64,000 bases of DNA from Streptomyces sp. MJM8645 (GTDB lineage Bacteria > Actinomycetota > Actinomycetes > Streptomycetales > Streptomycetaceae), in NCBI RefSeq assembly GCF_001625365.1, contig NZ_LJJF01000001.1:5214501-5278500 (forward strand), given 5' to 3'. A program made the position numbers and the translations under genes. The notes below the pieces were generated by a model that saw only the letters and a list, made by a program, of their open reading frames with translations, was not told the DNA's origin and ran no database searches. Of the stretch, positions 24,401 to 32,601 are shown in pieces (position 1 is the stretch's first letter; each line of letters begins with the position of its first letter).

Positions 24401-26367
24401 TCGGAGATCTGGAGGCCCAGCGGCTCGGCTCCGGCGGCGGTGGCGAGGGCGGTGCAGCGGTCGGCGAGTTCGTCGGCGCGCCGGCGGTGCGGGGCGAAGG
24501 CCTCGGGTTCGGCGAGGTGTCCGACGGCGCGGGCGGCGGCCTCGGTCAGGCCCTCGGCGAGGTGGGCGGCGAGCGCGTCGATCCGGGCGGGCTCGGCGCG
24601 CGGCAGGTCGCGCAGCGCCTCGACCCGGCCCTGGGCGCGGCGCAGCCCGGCGAGCCGGTCGACCCATTCGGCGGCGTCGGCGAGGGTCTCGCCGCGGGCG
24701 GTGCGCAGCAGGCCTTCGACGTGTTCGGCGGCCTGTTCGGTCTGCCGGGCGGCGTGCGCGGTGAGTTCGGCGACGGCCTCGTACTCGGCGATGACCTGCC
24801 GGGCGGTGTCGCGGATCTCGGCGAGCGGGGCGGTGAGGTCGCCGAGGCCGGGCTGGCCCAGCCAGTGGTGCCGGTCGGCGGTGCGGGTGCAGGCGGCGAG
24901 GACGGCCTGGTGGCCGGCCGGGGTGTCGGCGCCGGCGGCGGCGAGCCGGGCCAGGGAGAGGCAGTCGGCGAGGCCGCGGACCAGGTCGGCGTTGCCGATC
25001 CGGGCGAGCGGGCCGGTGCCGGGCGGCTGCGCGGCCGCGTGGCGCTCGCTGGTGAACGGGGTCTGCCACAGCTGGACGGGGTGCCGCCGGGTGGGCCCGT
25101 CCTCGGCCGGGCGGAGGGCGATCAGGGTGCCGTCGGCGAGCAGCGCGTAGCCCTGGCAGGGCAGCGGGGCGGCGGCCTCCTGGCGGACGCTGTTGTACGG
25201 CTGGAGCAGGGCGCGGCCGTCGGCGGGGGAGCGGAACTCGTACAGCACGTCCTCGCCGTTGGGCGAGACGAGGGTGCGCTCGTAGGCCAGGCCGTCCACC
25301 GGCTGGTCGTAGCTGCGCACGGTGCCGTCGGTGAGGTGGCAGCCGCCGGGGAAGGCCACGCCCTGGTCGGCGGGCAGCCGCAGGCAGGCCTGGCCGAGCG
25401 CGTCGATCCGGGTGACCCGGCCGGTGGGCAGATGGCAGACCAGGTGCCGGACGGTCTCCTCCTGGTACGGGCGCACGCGCACCAGCAGCAGGGTGCCGAG
25501 CCGGGCGTGGGCGATCTGGGCGTCGGCGAGGGTCTGCAGGGCCTCGGCGAGGGGTTCGTGGTGCAGCTCCCGGCCGTCGGGGGAGGTGACGGTCAGCCGG
25601 CCGCCGTCGATGCCGAGCCGGAGTTCGCCGCCGAGGTCGGCGCGCGGCGGGCTGCCGGGGGCGGCGGGCAGCTGGTCGTCCCGGGTGAGGGCGGTCCAGG
25701 TGAGCTGCTGGCCGTCGGCGGCGGTGTGGTCGCGTTCGCCGCGCCCGTCCTGGTAGGCAGGGTGCCCGTCGTCGGCGAGGTCGTCGACGGGGCGCCAGCG
25801 CAGCACCCGGACGTCGGCGGCGGCGGGGCCGGTGCGGAAGACGGCGAGCAGGCGGCCGCCGAGGGGGCGCAGTCGTTCCAGCCGGGCGTCGCGGAAGTAG
25901 CGGTGCAGGTCGGCGAGGTCCTGGCGCAGGCGCGGGTCGTCCAGCAGGGTGCCCTCGGCGGGGGCGGGGGTGAGGTCGGGGTGGTGGACGCTCAGGACCT
26001 CCCCGAGCGGCCCGGCGCCCGGGGATCCCTCGGCCGGGGCGCCGGCGGAAACGGAGGCGGAGACGGCGGAAGCGGAGATGGCGGCGGAGACGGAGGAAGC
26101 GGAGACGGCGGCGTCGGGCGCGCCGCCCGGGCGGGTGCCGAGCAGGAGCAGCCCGCCGGCGGCGGTGAGGTCCTGCGGGAGGCAGGCCCGGCCGGTGGTG
26201 AGCCGGCCGGTGCCGACCAGCCGCAGCTCCCCGCCGCCGAACTCCCCGACCCGGCGGGCGTTCAACGCCTGTGCGCGTTCGGCGAGTTCGGCGGCGGACC
26301 GGGCGAGTCGGCCGCGCAGGACCTCGTAGGTGCCGGCGTCGAGCCGGGCGTCGAGGGCGTCCACCAC
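21472..26367 (-). CDS. very large AAA ATPase, 'DNA repair ATPase' family
   Basis: 1631 aa from GTG at 26365-26367 with GAGGAA upstream. A short Ser/Ala-rich linker (about residues 85-115) splits the N-terminal part. Coiled-coil-prone helices fill the middle (about 500-900). The C-terminal ~350 residues are an AAA ATPase with Walker A SPPGYGKTT (near 1315), Walker B VLLYLDDVQ and a sensor-like VVMAANPYTESG. The family is widely named 'DNA repair ATPase', but I know of no direct proof of that role. It is the last gene of a trio with flotillin (81 nt upstream) and an OB-fold membrane protein, a recurrent arrangement that suggests a membrane-linked machine. Confidence 0.85.
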   Translation of the reverse strand: MVDALDARLDAGTYEVLRGRLARSAAELAERAQALNARRVGEFGGGELRLVGTGRLTTGRACLPQDLTAAGGLLLLGTRPGGAPDAAVSASSVSAAISASAVSASVSAGAPAEGSPGAGPLGEVLSVHHPDLTPAPAEGTLLDDPRLRQDLADLHRYFRDARLERLRPLGGRLLAVFRTGPAAADVRVLRWRPVDDLADDGHPAYQDGRGERDHTAADGQQLTWTALTRDDQLPAAPGSPPRADLGGELRLGIDGGRLTVTSPDGRELHHEPLAEALQTLADAQIAHARLGTLLLVRVRPYQEETVRHLVCHLPTGRVTRIDALGQACLRLPADQGVAFPGGCHLTDGTVRSYDQPVDGLAYERTLVSPNGEDVLYEFRSPADGRALLQPYNSVRQEAAAPLPCQGYALLADGTLIALRPAEDGPTRRHPVQLWQTPFTSERHAAAQPPGTGPLARIGNADLVRGLADCLSLARLAAAGADTPAGHQAVLAACTRTADRHHWLGQPGLGDLTAPLAEIRDTARQVIAEYEAVAELTAHAARQTEQAAEHVEGLLRTARGETLADAAEWVDRLAGLRRAQGRVEALRDLPRAEPARIDALAAHLAEGLTEAAARAVGHLAEPEAFAPHRRRADELADRCTALATAAGAEPLGLQISEQSEALQTVSELVGTLDLADATTRTAILDRLADVLGLLNRARAALTVRRRDLRTREAAAEFAAETALLAQATTAALAAADTPEACDDQLGRLLLRIEQLETRFADADPALGEQLADRRTGIHDALTARRQHLLEERARRADRIAASAERILDTLHRRLTALDTAAEIDAALAADPTAVKLRDLAAQLTALGDRVRAEELTGRLRAARSRAHRARRDRAELAGDGPGTLRLGRHLFAVTTQRPELTLVPWRGRPAFTLTGTDYRSPVTDPAFAATERYWGRPLASETPALYRSEYLAASLLLAAEPDGLDTLRAEGDLLEFVRRAAEQRPDEGYQRGVHDHDAAMLLRALLELHAEAGLLRHPAAARAAAQLYWAHGADERQRLVWHTRARSLSLARALARQAFGAAPRLGLPAAPDPAAPAPAAPAALTALSDLSDELSSAVTEFTSCPQPAGPYLVAELAAATPTFAYAPGAATLLDKFHAAPESAGLTEALAALPAEPALLPARRQLAQAWLESSAVDADPGDLAEAAAALLCPSLPRRPAEGTATTRLTGLLGDHPRLPGGALDLRLDELLARVAEFAATEAPGYRSYQRLRADLLAAEHTRLRLDQYRPAPLNGFVRNRLIDQVYLPLVGDNLAKQLGTADAGGPVDRSGLLLLVSPPGYGKTTLVEYLAERLGLLLVTVSGPALGHRVTSLDPAEAPDATSRREIEKLNFALHAGDNVLLYLDDVQHTSPELLQRFIPLCDAQRRIDGVWDGEAREWDLRGKRFAVVMAANPYTESGRLFRLPDMLANRADVWNLGDVIAGREDLFALSFVENALPANPHLAPLATAERADLDTLLARATGTPGGPLTGAWPAAEAERMTAVLAGLLHLRSTVLAVNRAYLASAAQDDRTRTEPPFLLQGSYRNMAKLAQRLDPALTRPELDALLTDHYRAEARPLGADAEAQLLKLAELRGCLTPAQATRWEELKHTRRG

Positions 26368-26448
26368 GTCAGTTCCTCAACTACTCAGTTTCTCGACTGC
26401 TCAGGAGATCGGGTACTCAGGCGACTCGGGCGACTCAGGCGTTCACGT

Positions 26449-28467
26449 TCACCTGGAACCGTTGACCGACGCCAGCGCCCCGATCGACGTCTCGGCGATC
26501 CCCAACTTCTGCGCCGAGGTGAGCAGTTGCCGAAGCTGCCCGGCCTGCTCGCCGCCTCCGGCGCCGATCATCCGCATCAGCAGCGCGGATACCGTCAGGT
26601 TCTGCACGTCCGTCGTGGACACCGAGGACAGCACCCGGGTCAGGTCCTCGGTGAAGCTGGCGCTGCCGTCGAGCCAGGGCCCGGCCAGGGCCTGGGCGGT
26701 CTGCGAGTGCCCGACGAAGGCGTCGACGCTCTTGGCGGCCGTCACCGACTGCACCAGGCGGTCGAAGAACACCCCGTCCCCGCCGACGATGTCGATCTTC
26801 GCCTTCTCCAGCCCGGCCGCGACCAGCGCGGCCTGCGCCTCGGCGATCTGCCGCTGGGTGTCCAGCCCGGCCAGCCGGACGTCCTTCTCGGCGGCCAGCC
26901 GCAGCCGGTACTCCTCGTGCCCGCGCGAGGCCTCGTCCAGCTTCGCCATCGCCGCGGCCTTCTCGGTGAGGCCCTCGGCCTCGGCCTTCAGCTTGGCGCC
27001 GATCTCCAGCGCGGCGGCCTTCGCCTTCTCGGCCTGGACGGCGGCCTCGGCGCGGCCGACCTTCTCCACCGCCGCGGCCTCCTGCTCGCGCACCTGCACC
27101 TGGGCCAGCCCCTCGGCGGCGGCCTCCGCCCGGATGCCCTCGGCCATCCGGATCTTGGCGGTGGCGTCCAGTTCGGCGGTCTGCTGCCGGGCCTCGGCCA
27201 GCACCAGCGACTCGCGGGCCTTGTGCGAGGCGGCCTGCTCGGCGGCCTCGGCGGCCTTGATGTCCTTGACGAGCTTCTCCTGCGCCTGCGCCTCGGCCTG
27301 GATGATCACCGCGCGGCGGGTGCGCTCGGCGTCCTCGGTGGCGCGCAGCGTCTTGACGGCCTCCTCCTGCTCGGCGACGGTCCGCTCCACCGCCACCCGC
27401 TCGCGGACCACGTCGGCGACCTCCCGCCGACGGGACTCGACCTCCTTCTGCTTGGCCATGGTGGCGAGTTCGGTCTCCCGGTCGCGGCCGATGACCTCCA
27501 GCAGGCGGTCCTTCTCGATCCGCTCGTTCTCCACGGCGATCACCCGCTCGCGGTTCTTCTGCGCCACCGCGACCTCGCGGGCCTGGTTCTCGCGCTGCAC
27601 GCCGAGCAGTTCCTCGGTCCGGAGGAAGGCGGTCTGGGCGTTCAGCCGTTCCTCCTCCTGGACCCGGGCGATCACCGCGTCCTCCGTGGCCCGCAGGGTC
27701 TCGATCTCGCGGCGCTGGCGGATCTCGGCGTCGGCCTGGCGGCGCTGGAGTTCGAGGACGGCCTCCCGGGCGTCCACGTTCTGCCGGGTGATCTCCTTCT
27801 CCTCGGTGCGCTGGTACTCGTTGGTGCGCACGTGCTCGATCGCCGTCAGCTCGGTGATCTTGCGGATGCCCTGGGCGTCGAGGATGTTGTCGGAGTCCAG
27901 CTGGTTCATCGGGGTCTGTTCGAGGTGGTCGATGGCCGCGTCCTCAAGGGTGTAGCCGTTGAGGTCGGTGCCGATGACCGCGATGATCTGGTCCCGGAAC
28001 TCGTGCCGGTGCGTGTAGAGGTCGGTGAAGTCGAGCTGCTTGCCGACGGTCTTCAGCGCCTCGGCGAACTTGGCCGCGAAGAAGTCCTGGATCGCGGACG
28101 GGTCGCTGGCGCGGGCGGTGCCGATGGCCTGCGCGACCTTGATGACGTCCTCGACGGTCTTGTTCACCCGTACGAAGAAGGAGATCCGGATGTCCGCCCG
28201 GATGTTGTCCCGGCAGATCAGCCCGTCCCGGCCGGCGCGGTGGATCTCCACCGTCTTCACCGAGATGTCCATCAACTCGGCCTTGTGTAGCACCGGGAGG
28301 ACGATCGCGCCGGTGAAGGTGACGTCCACCTTCTTGGTGCGGGAGACGATCAGCGCCTTGCCCTGCTCGACCTTCTGGAACAAGCGGCCCACGAACAGCA
28401 GCATGGCGAGCACGATGAGCAGTACGACGGCGACGAGAATGCCGAAACCCACGGCGATGGTGTCCAT
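26449..28467 (-). CDS. flotillin-family SPFH protein (YqiK-like)
   Basis: 672 aa; ATG at 28465-28467, with AAAGGA 7 nt before it. One N-terminal membrane segment (IAVGFGILVAVVLLIVLAML, about residues 4-26) is followed by the SPFH domain (GKALIVSRTKKVDVTFTGAI; KTVEIHRAGRDGLICRDNI). Then come ~350 residues of charged Ala/Glu-rich coiled coil (REAVLELQRRQADAEIRQRR) and a C-terminal tail. Flotillins oligomerise on the inner membrane leaflet and organise membrane domains. In E. coli the homologue YqiK sits beside OB-fold YqiJ, and here too an OB-fold membrane protein gene lies directly upstream. Confidence 0.92.
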   Translation of the reverse strand: MDTIAVGFGILVAVVLLIVLAMLLFVGRLFQKVEQGKALIVSRTKKVDVTFTGAIVLPVLHKAELMDISVKTVEIHRAGRDGLICRDNIRADIRISFFVRVNKTVEDVIKVAQAIGTARASDPSAIQDFFAAKFAEALKTVGKQLDFTDLYTHRHEFRDQIIAVIGTDLNGYTLEDAAIDHLEQTPMNQLDSDNILDAQGIRKITELTAIEHVRTNEYQRTEEKEITRQNVDAREAVLELQRRQADAEIRQRREIETLRATEDAVIARVQEEERLNAQTAFLRTEELLGVQRENQAREVAVAQKNRERVIAVENERIEKDRLLEVIGRDRETELATMAKQKEVESRRREVADVVRERVAVERTVAEQEEAVKTLRATEDAERTRRAVIIQAEAQAQEKLVKDIKAAEAAEQAASHKARESLVLAEARQQTAELDATAKIRMAEGIRAEAAAEGLAQVQVREQEAAAVEKVGRAEAAVQAEKAKAAALEIGAKLKAEAEGLTEKAAAMAKLDEASRGHEEYRLRLAAEKDVRLAGLDTQRQIAEAQAALVAAGLEKAKIDIVGGDGVFFDRLVQSVTAAKSVDAFVGHSQTAQALAGPWLDGSASFTEDLTRVLSSVSTTDVQNLTVSALLMRMIGAGGGEQAGQLRQLLTSAQKLGIAETSIGALASVNGSR

Positions 28468-28581
28468 CACGGAGTCCTTTGACGAGATGACGAGATGGTG
28501 CGAAGTCGAGCGGATGAAAGCAGATGAGAGCAGAGCAAGCAGAACAAAGGGGATAAGGGGATAAGGGAACGCCCGGGGGAG

Positions 28582-29316
28582 TCAGTCGCCCGGTAGCGCC
28601 GGGTCGAACGGCGCCACCAGGAAGTGCTCGCCGTCGGCGTCGTAGTCGAAGATCAGGGCGGTGCGGCCGGCCGCCAGCCCGGGCTCCTCGGTGAGCGTGC
28701 GGACCTGGACGGTCGCGGTGGAGCCGTCCTCGGCGGTGACCTCCGCCTGCCCGAAGTCGGCCGTCACCCGGCCGGTGCGGATCACGCAGACGCGGCCGAC
28801 GAAGTCCCCCCGGGTCGCCGGGCGGTCCTCGGGGAACAGTCGGGACAGCGGCCGGACCAGCAGCCGGGTGCCCGCCCAGGAGGCGACCAGCGCGACGGCG
28901 AACACGCCGCCGCGCGCCGGTGCCCCCGAGGTGAGGACGGTGCCGGCCAGGCTGACGAACCAGGCGAGCGCGACCAGCAGCGACACCGCCACCGTCACGG
29001 GCACCCCGCCCAGCCCCAGCGCGCCCAGCACGCCTCCGTGGTGGTGGGCGCCCCGGCCGTCGGCGCCGTGCCCGTCCTGGGCGCCGGGTCCCCCGTGTCC
29101 CCCGTGGGTCGCGTGCCCCCCGGCACCGTGGCCCAGGTCGCCCGCGTGGCCGGCATGGCCGACGTGACCGGCATGCCCGACGCCGTGTCCCCCGTGCAGG
29201 GCGTCGAAGCCCAGGCCGCCGACCAGCATCAGCAGCCAGTACCCGACGACCACCACCAGCGCGAAGCTGAACAGCGCCGTCGGAAAAGCCAGCGCGGCCG
29301 CGACGAATCCCCCCAT
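28582..29316 (-). CDS. OB-fold (NfeD/YqiJ-like) membrane protein with a His-rich loop
   Basis: 244 aa from ATG at 29314-29316; a GTG 9 nt upstream is an alternative. TM1 (ALFSFALVVVVGYWLLMLVG) is followed by a Gly/His-rich loop at residues 41-93 with 14 His, then two more hydrophobic segments (VPVTVAVSLLVALAWFVSLA; GGVFAVALVASWAGTRLLV). The C-terminal OB-fold half begins at RGDFVGRVCVIRTGRVTADF. It is the probable flotillin partner and first gene of the trio (115 nt before flotillin). The His loop could bind metal, but that is inferred from composition alone. Confidence 0.82.
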   Translation of the reverse strand: MGGFVAAALAFPTALFSFALVVVVGYWLLMLVGGLGFDALHGGHGVGHAGHVGHAGHAGDLGHGAGGHATHGGHGGPGAQDGHGADGRGAHHHGGVLGALGLGGVPVTVAVSLLVALAWFVSLAGTVLTSGAPARGGVFAVALVASWAGTRLLVRPLSRLFPEDRPATRGDFVGRVCVIRTGRVTADFGQAEVTAEDGSTATVQVRTLTEEPGLAAGRTALIFDYDADGEHFLVAPFDPALPGD

Positions 29317-29471
29317 CTCGGCCACGCTCCCCCGCTGTTCCCACGGCGCCGCACCTCGGCGCCATGGAGATCGTGACAGCGGAGGGGCCGTTCGCACATT
29401 GCCAGGATCCGGCAATCTTTACGGCTCTTTGACACCCTGGAACGCACGGCCCGGGGGCGTTTGGCCGCCGT

Positions 29472-30587
29472 CTACAGCGGCTGCTCCGGCCAGTTCAGCA
29501 GCCGGGCCCCCATGGCCGCCGTCTCCAGGGTGAACCGCTGCAGGGCGTCCGACGGGTCGTAGCCGGTCAGCGCCTTGATCCGCTCCAGCCGGTAGCCGAG
29601 CGTGCGCACGCTCAGCCCCAGCCGCCGGGCCGCCTCCGCGTTCACGTACGCGGCCTCCGCCTGCACCGCGATGGTGTCCAGCAGGGGGCGGGCGCCGCCG
29701 CGCGCCTCGGTCAGCGGGCCCAGCACGCTGCGCACCAGGTCGGCCATCGCTGCCCGGTCGCGCATCAGCACGGGGAAGACCAGTAGTTCCTCGGCCTTCA
29801 GCTGCTGTGCCGGCAGGTCCAGCCGGTCCGCGTAGTCCAGCGCGCCCAGCGCCTCCTCGTAGCTGCGCAGCACCCCGGTGGCCCCCGAGTGCCGGCGCCC
29901 GGTGGCCACCCGCAGCACCGGGCGGTAGCCGGGGCCGGGGCGCAGCGTCAGGTCGGCGAAGGCCTCCAGGACGGCGCGTTCGGTGTCCGGGGCGATGCAC
30001 ACCAGCCGGCCGTCCTTGCCGGCGAGCAGGACGTCCCGTTCGCCGAACCGCCCGACCAGCTCCCGTTCCACCCGGTGCACCAGCGGGTGGACGTCTGCGT
30101 ACGGCGTGTCGCCGACGGCCACCGCCACCGCGTACGCGCCCGCCAGCCGCAGCCCGAACCGCTCGGCGCGCTCCGCCAGCAGGCCCAGGTCGCTGCGGCC
30201 GTACAGCAGGTCGTCGATGAACTCGCGCCGTGCGGACTCCTGTTGGCGGACCGCCATGCGCTGTGCGCGGTCGTGTCCCTCGCCGAGTGCGGCCAGTGCG
30301 GCCTCGGTCGCCGCGAGCACGGCGTCGCCGAGCCGGCGCAGTTCTCCGACGCCGCCCGCCGCGGTGATGCCCGGCAGTGTCTGCCAGGCCCGCCGGGTGG
30401 CCGACAGGCAGTGCGCGACGACGTCGCGCAGCCCGTACCCGGCCTCGGCGCAGTGCTCGCCCAGCGTGCGCAGGCACTCCAGTTCGTCCCGGCGCAGCAG
30501 CCTCCCGGTGCGGGAGGCGTCGGCGAGCAGCCCGAGGTAGACCTCGGCGAGTTCGGTGGGTATGTCGTGCTCGGTCCCCTCGGACAC
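29472..30587 (-). CDS. PucR-family transcriptional regulator
   Basis: 371 aa from GTG at 30585-30587. The N-terminal half is a helical sensor-like domain. The central GGDEF-like/CdaR fold runs through about residues 135-260 (LAGAYAVAVAVGDTPYADVH). The C-terminus carries the PucR helix-turn-helix (VNAEAARRLGLSVRTLGYRL, then ERIKALTGYDPSDALQRF). Members are often activators of catabolic or stress genes. It lies upstream of the flotillin trio on the same strand (155 nt from its first gene) and may control it, but no operator was found. Confidence 0.85.
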   Translation of the reverse strand: MSEGTEHDIPTELAEVYLGLLADASRTGRLLRRDELECLRTLGEHCAEAGYGLRDVVAHCLSATRRAWQTLPGITAAGGVGELRRLGDAVLAATEAALAALGEGHDRAQRMAVRQQESARREFIDDLLYGRSDLGLLAERAERFGLRLAGAYAVAVAVGDTPYADVHPLVHRVERELVGRFGERDVLLAGKDGRLVCIAPDTERAVLEAFADLTLRPGPGYRPVLRVATGRRHSGATGVLRSYEEALGALDYADRLDLPAQQLKAEELLVFPVLMRDRAAMADLVRSVLGPLTEARGGARPLLDTIAVQAEAAYVNAEAARRLGLSVRTLGYRLERIKALTGYDPSDALQRFTLETAAMGARLLNWPEQPL

Positions 30588-30877
30588 CGCGGTACTCCGC
30601 CCCCCGTGACGCGTGATGATCCGGCGCGGAACTTTAGCAGGATCGATACGGTGCCGAACGGTGCGGGGTGGGCGGCTGACCTGGTGCTATCGCGGGCCGG
30701 GTGGAGGTCCGGATCACCGTGTCCATCCGGGGCGGCTCGGCCGCCGCCCGTCCGCCGCCGGTTCCCCGCCCTCCTTCTTCCCGTCCCCGCCCTCCGGTCG
30801 ACGGGGCCGGTCGGCGGGGGTGGGATGGAGGGGTGCGGGCGACCGTGGTTTGCTCCGCACCCCGGGGAGGGACTAGA

Positions 30878-30895
30878 CATCTAGACGTCTAGATG
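30878..30895. promoter_or_regulatory. perfect 18-bp palindrome upstream of the second tyrosine phosphatase
   Basis: CATCTAGACGTCTAGATG is its own reverse complement. It is 54 nt before the ATG at 30950, and partial GACGTCT/GGATGTC copies follow to 30909. It is a strong operator candidate of GntR/TetR type. No regulator gene lies next to it except the divergent PucR gene 290 nt away. Confidence 0.6.
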
Positions 30896-30949
30896 GACGT
30901 CTGGATGTCAGGCCCCCTCCCCCCACGGCCCCACCGAAAGGCCCCGCGC

Positions 30950-31717
30950 ATGTCCCTGGTCAACTTCCGCGACCCCGCCGTCCTCGGCGACCCCGAGGGC
31001 CGGCGGATCCGCCCCGGCGTGCTGTACCGCTCCGCCCAGCCGTTCCCGGCCGCCGACGAGGCCACCGTCGCCCAGCTGCGCGCCTGCGACATCCGCACCA
31101 TCGTCGACCTGCGCGACACCCGCGAGACCGACCCCGCCGACTGGGCCGCCGCCGAGGCCGCCGGGATAGCCGTCGTCGCGGCCCCGGTGAACCCCACCGG
31201 CGACGGCCTCGCCGCCCGGATGCGCACCATGGCCACCGCCGCCGACCTCGGCGACTACTACGTGCTGCTGGCCGAGTCCGCACCCGAGGCCGTCACCGCC
31301 GCCGTCGAGGCCGCCGCCCGCCCGGGCGCCGTCCTCCTGCACTGCGCCGCCGGCAAGGACCGCACCGGCCTGCTGACCGCCCTGCTGCTGGACCTCCTCG
31401 GCGTGCCCGCCGAGCGGATCGTCGCCGACTACGCCCGCACCGCCGACGCCCTGCCGCAGATCTTCGCCGGCCTCTCCGAGCGCCACCGCACCGCGCTCAA
31501 CGCCCGCGGCGCCCGGGTCACCGACTCCGAAGGCCGCGAACTCACCATCCCCGCCCCGCTCCTCGACGCCCCGGCGGAGGCCATGGCCGTCTTCCTCGAC
31601 CGCGTCCGCACCCGCCACGGCGGCGCCGAGGCCTTCCTCCCCGCCTGCGGCGTCCCCGCCGCCACCCTCGGCGCCTTCCGCGCCAAGGCGGCCGCCGCGG
31701 CGACCTCGGCCGCCTGA
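30950..31717 (+). CDS. tyrosine/dual-specificity protein phosphatase, second copy
   Basis: 255 aa, ATG at 30950 with GAAAGG 8 nt upstream (an ATG at 30893 inside the palindrome is less likely). The P-loop is HCAAGKDRTG (Cys132, Arg138), and the N-terminus LVNFRDPAVLGDPEGRRIRP plus GVLYRSAQ has the same fold start as the phosphatase at 16312. The C-terminal ~60 residues (LNARGARVTDSEGREL onward) extend past the core. Cytoplasmic. Its target is unknown; the palindrome upstream suggests it is inducible. Confidence 0.87.
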   Translation: MSLVNFRDPAVLGDPEGRRIRPGVLYRSAQPFPAADEATVAQLRACDIRTIVDLRDTRETDPADWAAAEAAGIAVVAAPVNPTGDGLAARMRTMATAADLGDYYVLLAESAPEAVTAAVEAAARPGAVLLHCAAGKDRTGLLTALLLDLLGVPAERIVADYARTADALPQIFAGLSERHRTALNARGARVTDSEGRELTIPAPLLDAPAEAMAVFLDRVRTRHGGAEAFLPACGVPAATLGAFRAKAAAAATSAA

Positions 31718-31740
31718 CACCCCGGCTTCCGTCGGGGTCA
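31715..31740. terminator. small hairpin containing both convergent stop codons
   Basis: TGACACCCCG (31715-31724) and CGGGGTCA (31733-31740) pair with one bulged base. The stem includes the phosphatase TGA and the complement of the permease TGA, so it can act in both directions. Confidence 0.5.
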
Positions 31741-32601
31741 GACGTCCCGCCGCCGCATCAGGACCACCGTCGCCGCCAGCGCGACGGCCGCCCAGGCGCC
31801 CAGGGTGATCCAGGAGTCGAGCACGCTCGGCGCGTACTTGCCCATCGTCGTCGAGGAGTTGGGGTTGATCGTCAGCCTCCCCTCGGCGGCGAGCGGCAGG
31901 TGGTTGCCGATCTCCTTCAGCCAGCGGTAGCGGTCGCCGCCGAACAGCATCGGCACGATGAACAGCAGCATGACCAGCGAGACGATCGAAGCGGTGGCGT
32001 GCCGCAGCAGGGCGCCGAGGGCCATCCCGATCAGCGCGCAGACGGGCACGATCGCCGCGTAGCCGAGGACGGCCCGCAGGCAGCCCTCGTCGGCGATGGA
32101 GAGCCCGGCGTGCCGGGAGGCCAGCATGGCGTTGCTGCCGAAGAAGGACACCGCGGACACCACCGCCCCGGCGAGCGTGGTGAGGCCGGCGACCAGCACC
32201 ACCTTGGCCACGGCCACGCCCCGCCGGTCGGGCACGGCGGCGAAGGTGGTGCGGATCATGCCGGTGGTGTACTCGCCGAACACGGTGATCGCGCCGAGGC
32301 TGCCGGCCGCGACGGCCATCAGGGCGCCGGAGATGCTGCTGAGGCCGTGGTACAGCGGGTCGTACCGGTACGGCGGGAAGCCGGGCACCGGCGGGCGGGG
32401 ATGGTCGATGTAGGTCAGGTCGGTGTGGACGGCGTTCAGGTTGACCACGATCGCGGCCAGCGAGGCCAGCGCCAGCACCCAGTACGTGGACCGCAGCGAG
32501 CGCAGTTTGATCCACTCGGCGGCGAGCAGGTCGCCGAACCGGGCCCGCGGCTCGGCCGGGAGGGTGCGGGGGCGGGCGGGGGCGAGGGCGGCGGTACTCA
32601 T
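31738..32601 (-). CDS. ABC-2-type transporter permease
   Basis: 287 aa, ATG at 32599-32601, overlapping the stop of the ATPase gene by 4 nt (ATGA). It has about six hydrophobic segments, including TYWVLALASLAAIVVNLNAV, ASIVSLVMLLFIVPMLFGG and ITLGAWAAVALAATVVLM, and the ABC-2 hallmark EYTTGMIRTTFAAVPDRRGV after the second segment. It forms an exporter with the ATPase encoded just upstream. Together with the adjacent divergent two-component genes, this looks like a drug- or peptide-resistance exporter module; the cargo is not known. Confidence 0.88.
   Translation of the reverse strand: MSTAALAPARPRTLPAEPRARFGDLLAAEWIKLRSLRSTYWVLALASLAAIVVNLNAVHTDLTYIDHPRPPVPGFPPYRYDPLYHGLSSISGALMAVAAGSLGAITVFGEYTTGMIRTTFAAVPDRRGVAVAKVVLVAGLTTLAGAVVSAVSFFGSNAMLASRHAGLSIADEGCLRAVLGYAAIVPVCALIGMALGALLRHATASIVSLVMLLFIVPMLFGGDRYRWLKEIGNHLPLAAEGRLTINPNSSTTMGKYAPSVLDSWITLGAWAAVALAATVVLMRRRDV

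Noticed and set aside
22594..28290. Very long plus-strand open frames opposite the AAA ATPase and flotillin genes
   Set aside because: They are Gly/Val/Ala/Leu or Arg/Ser-rich mirror frames of real minus-strand genes with G/C-rich third positions; they show no domain, start site or independent codon logic.
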